DNA from: Seleniivibrio woodruffii
GTDB taxonomy: Bacteria; Chrysiogenota; Deferribacteres; Deferribacterales; Geovibrionaceae
DNA length: 64,000 nucleotides
Direction of reading: 5' to 3'
NCBI RefSeq assembly: GCF_029267515.1
Contig: NZ_JAJUIS010000006.1
Span: forward strand, 107,867 to 171,866
This document shows, one piece after another, positions 17,716 to 24,734 of the stretch. Both the position numbers and the translations under genes were made by a program. Numbering within the stretch: position 1 is the stretch's first letter; each line of letters begins with the position of its first letter. The notes under the pieces are model-generated. The model did no database searches and was not told the origin of the DNA. It was given only the letters and a program-made list of their open reading frames with translations.

Positions 17716-18040
17716 AGTCCTGTTCTTTGCACTCCATCACAATGGCGAGGTGTTTTGGAACGCAAACGGCAGTGTCGCCGCAGTTTTTCACCCAACCCTG
17801 TTTGATACATATCCTGTTTGGGCAGTCCGATTCCAGAAACCGTGCGCCCTCTGTGGTAACCTGAATAACGACGTGTCCGTTGTCAAGGATTATGTCCCTG
17901 TCTTCCAGTTTGACTTCTGTTTTCGTATCTTTGTCGATAAGGTAAAGGCGCTTTTCTCCCGATGAGACGTTAAGCATGAAAAAGACCGACGCTGCGGTCA
18001 GCGCTGCGATTATGAGTATATCGAATTTACTTTTTCTCAA
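17696..18040 (-). CDS. NusG domain II protein, membrane-anchored
   Basis: 114 residues: an N-terminal transmembrane anchor (about residues 7-24) followed by an extracytoplasmic NusG-II domain with ESDCPNRICIKQGWV, NCGDTAVCVPKHLAI. Four Cys are present in that domain. The family has no proven biochemical role but recurs next to Gx transporters and ApbE. No consensus flavinylation motif (S/TGAT) is visible in it, so it is not an obvious ApbE substrate. It overlaps apbE upstream and the Gx gene downstream. Confidence 0.82.
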   Translation of the reverse strand: MRKSKFDILIIAALTAASVFFMLNVSSGEKRLYLIDKDTKTEVKLEDRDIILDNGHVVIQVTTEGARFLESDCPNRICIKQGWVKNCGDTAVCVPKHLAIVMECKEQDYDAISQ

Positions 18041-18935
18041 ATTTTTCCCATCCGCAGAGTTTCATAATGCTGCCGTTCACAGTGTAAAGGAGCACAGGTG
18101 TTTTCAGCTTTTTGCATTTCGCCCGCACCTCTGCCGGATTTATTAGGAAAAATGCTGTGGACAGCCCGTCCGCTTCTTCCGCTGTGGATGCAATAACGCT
18201 TACGCTATGATAATATTCAGGGTTTTGTCCTGTGGTTGCGTCGAATATGTGAAAAATGGTTCTTCCGTCCTGCGCTTTGAAAAACCTTTCATAGTCGCCG
18301 CTGGTGGCAACCGCCATGTTCTCAAGGTTTACAATGGATATATAGTCCCTGTTGTTTTTCGGATCCTGAATGGCGATGCGCCAGTCCCTGTCGGGACGTT
18401 TGCCAAGTGCATAAAGGTCGCCGCCGGCGTTAACCATGGCTGTTTTTACACCTGAAGCCTTGATTTCGGCTATAGCCTCGTCAACGATCCACCCTTTCGC
18501 ATATGCGCCAAGGTCGAGGCTGACGTTTGTTCCGCGGCTGATGTTGTCAAGTGCAGTGTCTATCTCGCTCTGATCCGGTACTCTGTATGCGCCTTCAGGA
18601 AACCCGTACAGCTTTGACACAGTTGCCGAGTATATGCTGAATCTGCCGTCGGTGATAAGCTCGTATGCCTTGCCGCGGCTTATCAGCTCGCTTATGGCGA
18701 GTCTTGGTTTGTATCTTGGGTTTTTGTTGAATTTCTCAGTGTCTTCTTTAACAGCCGCTTCAAGGGAAGTGATTCTGCTGCGGGTATTTACGATAATATC
18801 CGAGTTTTTTTCCGGAACCGTAACTGAAACGAAAGTGCCCATGGCGTAAAACTGCTCGGTTTTATAGGATTCCTTGCATCCGTACAGCGTGACTATCAGA
18901 AAACAGCATAAAATCCTTGCGAACAGTTTGGGCAT
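18027..18935 (-). CDS. apbE: FAD:protein FMN transferase lipoprotein
   Basis: Attaches FMN to Thr/Ser of exported redox proteins. The start at 18935 gives a lipoprotein signal (CCFLIVTLYGCKE), and 302 residues match the family; the frame is open upstream inside the radical SAM gene without support. Diagnostic motifs: AMGTFVSVTV, DLGAYAKGWIVDEA, VNAGGDLYALG, ATSGDYERF, and HIFDATTGQ near the metal site. No recognisable flavinylation target lies in the window, so its substrate is encoded elsewhere. Overlaps amrS by 40 bases. Confidence 0.92.
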   Translation of the reverse strand: MPKLFARILCCFLIVTLYGCKESYKTEQFYAMGTFVSVTVPEKNSDIIVNTRSRITSLEAAVKEDTEKFNKNPRYKPRLAISELISRGKAYELITDGRFSIYSATVSKLYGFPEGAYRVPDQSEIDTALDNISRGTNVSLDLGAYAKGWIVDEAIAEIKASGVKTAMVNAGGDLYALGKRPDRDWRIAIQDPKNNRDYISIVNLENMAVATSGDYERFFKAQDGRTIFHIFDATTGQNPEYYHSVSVIASTAEEADGLSTAFFLINPAEVRAKCKKLKTPVLLYTVNGSIMKLCGWEKFEKK

Positions 18936-19873
18936 GTGTTTTTTTCCGTGAGACAACGGGTTTTGAAGCCGCTGCGCTCGATGAGTACCTGCCCGCATTC
19001 GGGACATAGAGTATTCGTGAATCCGCATCCGGCTCTGTTGCCTATATATATGTGGTTAAGATAATTTTTAGCCTTTTTTGCGAAATCGGTCAATGTATTG
19101 TTTGGCGTTGGCGGAAAGTCGTATTTATACTGCGGAAAATAGCCTGATATGTGGAGAGGGATATCGGGACTCATGTCCGCTATAAATCTGCACATTCTTT
19201 CAAAATCCTGCTCGTTTCCGTTTTTTTCAGGGATCAGAAGGTTTGTAAGCTCGATGTGTACTCCGGCTCTGAAAAGCGTTTCTATGGTGTGTTTAACGGT
19301 GTTCAGCAGCCCGCCGTGCTCTTTATAATATTCCTCTGTGAAACCTTTCAGGTCTATGTTCGCCGCGTCAAGATATGGTATTATTTCTTTCAGCGGTTCC
19401 GGGTTTATCATTCCGTTCGATACAATGACGTTTTTTAAACCGGACTCCCGAAATTCTTTCGCGCAGTCCATGACAAATTCGAAATTGGTAAGCGGTTCGT
19501 TGTAGGTGTAGGCGATGCCGATGCTGAACGCTTTTCTCGCAGTGTGGAGCAGTTCCATCGGGGATGTGTCCTGTGTGGGTGTTTCCTGCGTGCTTATCTG
19601 CCAGTTCTGACAGAAGAGGCACGACATGTTGCATCCGTTAAACCCTATTGAAAGGATGTTCGAACCGGGATGAAAATGATAAAGAGGTTTCTTTTCGATT
19701 GGGTCAACAGCCATTGAGGATATCTTGCCGTATCCTGTAGCTTGGAGAACGCCGCCGATATTTTTTCTGATCAGGCATTTGCCGTGTCCGCCATTAAAAA
19801 TCAGACAGGCATGTGGACAGAGGACGCATCTGACACACTGATTATCTCCAGCACGCCAATATTTTGCGTCCAT
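18896..19873 (-). CDS. amrS: AmmeMemoRadiSam-system radical SAM enzyme
   Basis: 325-residue radical SAM protein. The cluster motif is CNMSCLFC (CxxxCxxC) at about residue 79-86, preceded by a Cys-rich N-terminus (CVRCVLCPHAC) and followed by a C-terminal zinc-ribbon-like CPECG...CPNC. This architecture is that of the AmmeMemoRadiSam family, named for co-occurrence with AMMECR1 and Memo genes, neither of which is present in the window. The reaction is not established from sequence. It lies two bases after the polyprenyl synthase stop and overlaps apbE. Confidence 0.88.
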   Translation of the reverse strand: MDAKYWRAGDNQCVRCVLCPHACLIFNGGHGKCLIRKNIGGVLQATGYGKISSMAVDPIEKKPLYHFHPGSNILSIGFNGCNMSCLFCQNWQISTQETPTQDTSPMELLHTARKAFSIGIAYTYNEPLTNFEFVMDCAKEFRESGLKNVIVSNGMINPEPLKEIIPYLDAANIDLKGFTEEYYKEHGGLLNTVKHTIETLFRAGVHIELTNLLIPEKNGNEQDFERMCRFIADMSPDIPLHISGYFPQYKYDFPPTPNNTLTDFAKKAKNYLNHIYIGNRAGCGFTNTLCPECGQVLIERSGFKTRCLTEKNTCPNCSQGFYAVF

Positions 19874-19875
19874 GA

Positions 19876-20850
19876 TTATTTTTCTCTTGCGACCATATAG
19901 TCAGCAAGGAAATCAAGTGCGTCGCGATAGGGCGATTCGGGGAAAAGTTTCAGGTTTTCCTTCGCAGCCTCTATATATTCGTCAACCACCGCCTCGGAAC
20001 GTTTTTTCACGTCGTAGTGTTTCATAAGCCCAAGGATGTAGTTCAGGTTCTCATCAGTCGCCTTTTCATCCACGATTATTTCGCGGATGCGCTTTTGTTC
20101 CGCTTCTGTTGCTGATTCCAGAAGTTTGAGAACCGGCAGGGTTATCTTGCCTTCGTTGAGGTCTGTACCGGGTTTTTTTCCTGTTTTTTCAGGGTCGCCA
20201 AGATAGTCGAGGATATCGTCAGCCATCTGGAAGGCAATGCCCAGCTTCGTTCCATAGTCTTTCATGGCAGCCTGCTTTTCATCCGTCTGTTTGCCGAGAA
20301 TGGCTCCGGTTTCGCAACATGCGGAGAAGAGAACTGCTGTTTTTGAATTTATTATCTTGAGATAGTCTTCAAATTTGATTTTTACGTCGGCAGTTTTGAC
20401 AAGCTGAAAAACCTCGCCTTCGCTCATTGTTCTTGCAGCAACTGCAAGGAGCATCTGGATTCGGCTGTCTCCGTCTTTAACAAGGTTCATGAACGCCCGC
20501 GAATAAAGAAAGTCACCGCAGAGAACCGCTATGTCGTTTCCGAAGATGCGGTTTACGCTTTCTTTTCCCCGACGGTATTTCGCACCGTCGATAACGTCGT
20601 CATGGAGAAGTGTTGCAGTGTGGATGTATTCAACGACTCCCGAAAGCGTTGCGGTTCTTTGTCCCTTGTATCCGCACATCATTGCGGACAGGATCAGAAA
20701 TACCGGACGAAGTCTTTTGCCCCCGCTTTCAAAGACATAAGCGGCAACTTCGTTCACCATCTTAACGTCTGAGTCAAGATTGGCTATCAGTTCCTTTTCA
20801 ACAGCGTCCCTTTCATTTGCCACAAGAGCCAGTACATCATTAATATTCAT
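19876..20850 (-). CDS. Polyprenyl diphosphate synthase
   Basis: 324-residue trans-prenyltransferase that builds the side chain of quinones. First Asp-rich motif LLHDDVIDGAKYRRG, second MADDILDYLGD; GGKRLRP near the N-terminus binds isopentenyl diphosphate. Chain length (hepta- or octaprenyl) cannot be fixed by eye. It is the promoter-proximal gene of an eight-gene operon that ends at priA. A divergent gene starts 121 bases upstream, across an 11-bp inverted repeat. Confidence 0.92.
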   Translation of the reverse strand: MNINDVLALVANERDAVEKELIANLDSDVKMVNEVAAYVFESGGKRLRPVFLILSAMMCGYKGQRTATLSGVVEYIHTATLLHDDVIDGAKYRRGKESVNRIFGNDIAVLCGDFLYSRAFMNLVKDGDSRIQMLLAVAARTMSEGEVFQLVKTADVKIKFEDYLKIINSKTAVLFSACCETGAILGKQTDEKQAAMKDYGTKLGIAFQMADDILDYLGDPEKTGKKPGTDLNEGKITLPVLKLLESATEAEQKRIREIIVDEKATDENLNYILGLMKHYDVKKRSEAVVDEYIEAAKENLKLFPESPYRDALDFLADYMVAREK

Positions 20851-20896
20851 CCGAAGAATCCCCGTAAAATATGAGTTGTCGATTTTAAAAATCAGA

Positions 20897-20936
20897 GTAT
20901 ATTGTTAGCCACACGCAAACACTTATAACAATATAC
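20897..20936. promoter_or_regulatory. Perfect 11-bp inverted repeat between divergent genes
   Basis: GTATATTGTTA (20897-20907) and TAACAATATAC (20926-20936) are exact reverse complements separated by 18 bases. They sit midway between the polyprenyl synthase operon (-) and the gene at 20972 (+). Without a T-run and with this spacing, a regulator binding two half-sites is more likely than a terminator. Confidence 0.6.
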
Positions 20937-20971
20937 GATAATCAGAAGCATGTAAATAAAAAGGTAATAAA

Positions 20972-21646
20972 TTGAATAGAAGACAGACGGAAGATTTACA
21001 GATTATCTACTATAAACTCCTCGACGGACTGTCGCTTAAATCAGGCGGAAAAGTCTGCGAATCATCTTTCAATAACTACATAACGGCGAAATACCTTCTC
21101 GATAAAAACATTTACGACACTGTGTATGCCTTGACATACGATATGTCCGGTGTGCCGGAGAATATTATTCCGCTCAAGGTTGATATGTCTGTTGCTCAGA
21201 CAATGCGCCGTATGAGGGCGGACACTCATATATCACTGGGTGGAACGTTTATGTTCCAGCCTATACACGACGTTGTTTATGCACTCCACGGATCCCTGAA
21301 TGTCGGGGGGAGGCTTGTGCTTTCAACCTACCCTAAAGTGTATGATTCGCAGGGCAGGGACGTTCTCGCCATGCTTTCAGACGCCGCGCAGATGCCGGTT
21401 CGTGATAAACTTACAAGATGGGCTTTAACGGTGAGCAATTCCGTGCATAACCTGTTCATGAACATAAAGACTGAAGAGCTGATATGCGATGCCTCTGTCA
21501 GCGAGGTACAGTCCCTTTTCGGCAGCGAAACGTTCAACCGCTACCTTTTCAAAAATGAGACCGAACACGAGATGTTCTTCGAACCTTTGAGCGAGGAACA
21601 GAAATATTATATGTCATGGACCATCATAAGGGGGCTTAGAATATGA
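20972..21646 (+). CDS. Uncharacterised protein, degenerate methyltransferase-like
   Basis: 224 residues from a TTG start with AAGGT six bases upstream. The pattern of strands (KVCESSFNNYITAKYLL, then VPENIIPLKVDMS, then LNVGGRLVLSTYPKVY) resembles the second half of a class I SAM methyltransferase, but the glycine-rich SAM motif is absent. So it may have lost SAM binding, or the likeness may be spurious. No signal peptide or membrane segment. Its stop overlaps ridA (ATGA), so the two are co-transcribed. I do not recognise the family. Confidence 0.65.
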   Translation: MNRRQTEDLQIIYYKLLDGLSLKSGGKVCESSFNNYITAKYLLDKNIYDTVYALTYDMSGVPENIIPLKVDMSVAQTMRRMRADTHISLGGTFMFQPIHDVVYALHGSLNVGGRLVLSTYPKVYDSQGRDVLAMLSDAAQMPVRDKLTRWALTVSNSVHNLFMNIKTEELICDASVSEVQSLFGSETFNRYLFKNETEHEMFFEPLSEEQKYYMSWTIIRGLRI

Positions 21647-22020
21647 ATATTCCTTTTCAGACAGACAGAGCGCCGTCCGCAATCGGACCCTACAGCCAGG
21701 CGATAATTTCCGGAAACATGCTTTTCGTTTCGGGGCAGATACCGCTTGATCCTGAAACAATGAAGGTTGTTGAAGGCGGAATCAAAGAACAGGCGAAAAG
21801 AGCTATAGAAAGCCTTATTTCAGTTGTCGAAGACGCTGAATTCGGCAAAAAAAGCATAGCTAAGGTCACTGTTTTTATAAAGAATATGGACGATTTTGCT
21901 GCTATAAACGAAATATACGCTGATTTCATGGGAGACCACAGACCTGCGAGAGCTGTTGTTGAGGTGGCGCGGCTTCCAAAGGATGTTCTCATCGAGGTGG
22001 AGTGCATCTGCGTAAGATAA
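21643..22020 (+). CDS. ridA: RidA-family enamine/imine deaminase
   Basis: 125-residue YjgF/YER057c/UK114 protein that hydrolyses reactive 2-aminoacrylate and related imines from PLP enzymes. Signatures: APSAIGPYSQAI at the N-terminus, LFVSGQIPLDP, and the active-site Arg in RPARAVVEVARLPKDVLIEVECI. Full family length. Overlaps the preceding gene by four bases and is followed by an intrinsic terminator. Confidence 0.95.
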   Translation: MNIPFQTDRAPSAIGPYSQAIISGNMLFVSGQIPLDPETMKVVEGGIKEQAKRAIESLISVVEDAEFGKKSIAKVTVFIKNMDDFAAINEIYADFMGDHRPARAVVEVARLPKDVLIEVECICVR

Positions 22021-22030
22021 AGACACTGAT

Positions 22031-22058
22031 AAGGCTCTCCTGACGGAGGGCTTTTTTT
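22031..22058 (+). terminator. Intrinsic terminator after ridA
   Basis: Ten-pair stem with two wobble pairs (AAGGCTCTCC / GGAGGGCTTT), four-base loop TGAC, then T7. Confidence 0.85.
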
Positions 22059-22074
22059 ATCACAGGGATATACA

Positions 22075-23016
22075 ATGACCTATTCAGGTATTTTTGCGGT
22101 TCTGCTGCCGTATATGGCGTTCGCTTTTCTTGGGGGTGCGGCAAACCGCATAGGACTTACCCGCGGAAAGCCGGAAAAGATAATCCTTAAAATTTATATC
22201 AACTTTCTGGTTCCGGTGCTGATAGTCAACTATGTTGTCGGCAACGAAGTGCTGAACGATATAGGAAACGTTATTTCCGCGCCTCTGCTTGGTTTTTACG
22301 GCATCGTTATCGGTTATATTGTTTCAATGCTGACTGCAAAGTATTTCGGTGTTGAGGGCAGGGACTCGAAAGCGTCGTTCGCTTTTACCGTCGGCATCTA
22401 CAATTACGGATTCATTTCCATTCCTCTTACGGAGTTTTTGCTGGGCAAAAGCGCAGTGGGGCTTCTGCTGGTGCATAACATCGGCATAGATACGGCTTAT
22501 TGGTCTGTCGGGATAGGGATGCTAACCGGATTTTCCATAAAGAATATGAAGGCTCTGCTGAAAAACCCGCCACTGATAGCTATATTTGCTTCATTAGCAG
22601 TGAATTTTATATTCGGAGCATCCGTTATGCCTGCGTGGTTGAAAACGGCAATACATCCCATTGTTGTTTCGGCAATACCTATCGGTATATTTGTCAGCGG
22701 CGCGACACTGGCTGAGACGGCTTCGGCGCTTGTTAAAAAGGGCGGTTGGAAGGTCTCCCTTGGTGCTGTTCTTCTTCGGATGTTCATCATTCCTGCACTT
22801 ATGGTGTCAACAGTCATGATTCTTCCGGTTTCCCAAGAGCTTAAAATGATAACTGCAGTTCAGGCATCTATGCCGGCGGGAATGCTTAGTATCGTTATTG
22901 TAAAATATTTCGGCGGCGACGTTGAGACTGCTGCTCAGACGATATTCACCACGACGCTTGTAAGTGTCGTGACGATCCCTCTCTGGATAGCGTTCTTTAT
23001 GAAGCTGCTGGCTTAG
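22075..23016 (+). CDS. AEC-family transporter
   Basis: 313-residue auxin-efflux-carrier-type permease with about ten hydrophobic segments in two halves (residues 5-150 and 165-313). Bacterial members export or import small organic acids such as malate. Recognisable stretches are the N-terminal NFLVPVLIVNY, the first-half end GVYNYGFISIPLTE-like segment, and C-terminal MPAGMLSIVIVKYFGGD. The substrate is unknown. It starts 16 bases after the ridA terminator and overlaps the convergent NlpC gene by four bases. Confidence 0.85.
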   Translation: MTYSGIFAVLLPYMAFAFLGGAANRIGLTRGKPEKIILKIYINFLVPVLIVNYVVGNEVLNDIGNVISAPLLGFYGIVIGYIVSMLTAKYFGVEGRDSKASFAFTVGIYNYGFISIPLTEFLLGKSAVGLLLVHNIGIDTAYWSVGIGMLTGFSIKNMKALLKNPPLIAIFASLAVNFIFGASVMPAWLKTAIHPIVVSAIPIGIFVSGATLAETASALVKKGGWKVSLGAVLLRMFIIPALMVSTVMILPVSQELKMITAVQASMPAGMLSIVIVKYFGGDVETAAQTIFTTTLVSVVTIPLWIAFFMKLLA

Positions 23017-23780
23017 AAATAGCTTCTGCCGCCTCTGTAGGATCTCACGAAATAGTCGAGGTCCAGATTTTCTACACGGACATGTTTTCCGCGGCTTGGT
23101 GCGTGTACGAACTTACCGTTGCCAATGTATATGCCCACGTGTGAAACCCTGCCGAGCCTTCTTGTGTCGAAGAAAACAAGGTCGCCGGGCTGTAATTCGT
23201 CTTTGCTGACATAGCTTCCCTCTTCAAACTGCTCGTGGGAAACTCTGGGAAGGTCTAGTCCGTTCAATCTGTAAACAGCCATTGTGAGACCGCTGCAGTC
23301 AAATCCTGCGTCTGATACGCCGCCCCACTCGTAGGGCACCCCGATGTATCGCATAGCAGTTTCAACTATGGCTTTTCGCAAACCGGACACGTCACCAAGA
23401 TATTCAGGCTTTGCCGCCTCGTATTCGTCGGGAGCCACAACATAGAACACGTCAATATAACCGCTCCTTTGCAGACGTTTTGCTGTTGCGACCGCTTCTG
23501 TGCGTCCAGCAAAGTTGCCGAAACGAACCTTATAAAGTCCGTCTTTATCAAGGAAGTGGTATGAATCCAGACCGTTGGCATCCAGCTTTGCTTCAAGCCG
23601 CTTTGCGTTGTTAACATCTCCGAAAGCGCCTGCCTGAATCGTGTACTGCATTGCCTTGAGTCTTCTGTTCATCTGATTTAAGTTGATTGTTTCCGGTGTA
23701 TCTGTGAAGCTGGGGGCAGCTATTGAACATGCGTACATGAGAAATATAGTTAATATAAAGGTTATTCTTATTTTTATCAT
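23013..23780 (-). CDS. SPOR-NlpC/P60 peptidoglycan endopeptidase
   Basis: 255 residues with an N-terminal signal (a Cys at residue 18, MYACSIAA, may be a lipobox). A SPOR domain (about 45-115, TIQAGAFGDVNNAKRLEAKL) binds denuded glycan. The C-terminal NlpC/P60 domain has Cys in GFDCSGLTMAV, His in VSHVGIYIG and a polar third residue in KFVHAPSRG. It would cut D-Glu-mDAP bonds, probably in septal peptidoglycan. The order SPOR then NlpC is less common than the reverse. Single gene, convergent with the AEC carrier. Confidence 0.92.
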   Translation of the reverse strand: MIKIRITFILTIFLMYACSIAAPSFTDTPETINLNQMNRRLKAMQYTIQAGAFGDVNNAKRLEAKLDANGLDSYHFLDKDGLYKVRFGNFAGRTEAVATAKRLQRSGYIDVFYVVAPDEYEAAKPEYLGDVSGLRKAIVETAMRYIGVPYEWGGVSDAGFDCSGLTMAVYRLNGLDLPRVSHEQFEEGSYVSKDELQPGDLVFFDTRRLGRVSHVGIYIGNGKFVHAPSRGKHVRVENLDLDYFVRSYRGGRSYF

Positions 23781-23834
23781 ACACTTACCGTTTTTTAGTC
23801 AATTTAGCAATAAAAAACACCGTCCAGTAAAGAC

Positions 23835-23863
23835 TTGAAAGTGTTTATCATGTATACTAGATT
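23835..23863 (+). promoter_or_regulatory. Candidate sigma-70 promoter for the cytochrome b5/DUF2231 gene
   Basis: TTGAAA, 17-base spacer, TAGATT, ending 26 bases before the ATG at 23890. Confidence 0.5.
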
Positions 23864-23889
23864 CAGATATTAACCAAATTTTTCCGGAG

Positions 23890-24570
23890 ATGAAAGTGAA
23901 AAAAGAGGAACTGCAGAATTTTGACGGAAAAGAGGGACGAAAGAGCTACGTATCAAATGAAGGAAAAATCTATGATGTGACAGAGAGCAAGCTCTGGAAG
24001 AACGGAAAACACGCCGGAAAGCACTTCGCGGGAATGGATCTGACAGAAGCGCTTAAATCGGCACCGCACGGGGTTGATGTTCTGGAAAGATTCGCACATG
24101 TAGAGGATGTCGAAAGCATACGCGAAACGAAGGAAATGCCCGCACAGGAAAAAACGATAAAAGACACTGTAAGGGGTCTTTACAGGATATTCCACCCGCA
24201 CCCGATGTTTATCCATTTTCCGATGGGACTTATAAATTTCGCTGTTATTATGCAGCTTATCTATTATTTTACTGGATACCCATCGTTTTCGACCGCCGGT
24301 TTTTATGCTCTGGCAACGGCGGCTGTGTTTCTTGTGCCCACGATTGTTTCAGGTTTCGTGAGTTGGTGGGTTAACTATAACCTTACGCGCAATAAAATTT
24401 TTATTACGAAGATAACCTTCTCATTTCTGCTTCTTTTCATGTGTGCGGCAGAGGTTCTTACGGTATTTAAAGGCTATGACGACAGTCTGTTTTATAATGT
24501 TATGATATTTCTTAACGTCCCTGTTCTGGGCGTTATAGGTTTTAACGGCGGAAAACTCAGCTGGGGTTAA
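23890..24570 (+). CDS. Cytochrome b5-like domain fused to DUF2231 membrane protein
   Basis: 226 residues. The N-terminal 80 residues match the cytochrome b5-like haem/steroid-binding family (FDGKEGRKSYVSNEGKIYDVT, KLWKNGKHAGKHFAGMDLTEAL, SAPHGVDVLERF). Residues about 95-226 form a DUF2231 membrane domain with four hydrophobic helices, starting with the family signature HPHPMFIHFPMGL whose His could bind haem. The topology puts the b5 domain in the cytoplasm if there is no signal. A role in membrane electron transfer is inferred. Single gene followed directly by tRNA-Val. Confidence 0.85.
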   Translation: MKVKKEELQNFDGKEGRKSYVSNEGKIYDVTESKLWKNGKHAGKHFAGMDLTEALKSAPHGVDVLERFAHVEDVESIRETKEMPAQEKTIKDTVRGLYRIFHPHPMFIHFPMGLINFAVIMQLIYYFTGYPSFSTAGFYALATAAVFLVPTIVSGFVSWWVNYNLTRNKIFITKITFSFLLLFMCAAEVLTVFKGYDDSLFYNVMIFLNVPVLGVIGFNGGKLSWG

Positions 24571-24578
24571 AAAAGTTG

Positions 24579-24607
24579 TTGAAAAAGTTTTTGTGAGTAT
24601 GTATTAT
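24579..24607 (+). promoter_or_regulatory. Promoter of tRNA-Val
   Basis: TTGAAA, 17-base spacer, TATTAT, 13 bases before the tRNA 5' end. Confidence 0.75.
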
Positions 24608-24619
24608 CTCACTTCCAAC

Positions 24620-24691
24620 AGGCACGTAGCTCAGTGGGAGAGCATCGCCTTGACGTGGCGAGGGTCGCTGGTTCAATCCCTGCCGTGCCTA
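24620..24691 (+). tRNA. tRNA-Val(GAC)
   Basis: Folded by eye: acceptor AGGCACG/CGTGCCT, T8 A9, D stem GCTC/GAGC, anticodon stem TCGCC/GGCGA with loop TTGACGT giving anticodon GAC, T loop TTCAATC. Discriminator A; no encoded CCA. The T stem (GCTGG/CCTGC) has one T-T mismatch at its middle pair. Confidence 0.93.
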
Positions 24692-24700
24692 TAAAATGAA

Positions 24701-24732
24701 AGGGCTCAGGAGAAATCCTGAGCCCTTTTTTT
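24701..24732 (+). terminator. Intrinsic terminator after tRNA-Val
   Basis: AGGGCTCAGGA/TCCTGAGCCCT perfect 11-bp stem, GAAA loop, then T7. It abuts the argS stop (24735) and may also serve argS from the other strand, where the T-run is interrupted. Confidence 0.93.
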
Positions 24733-24734
24733 AT

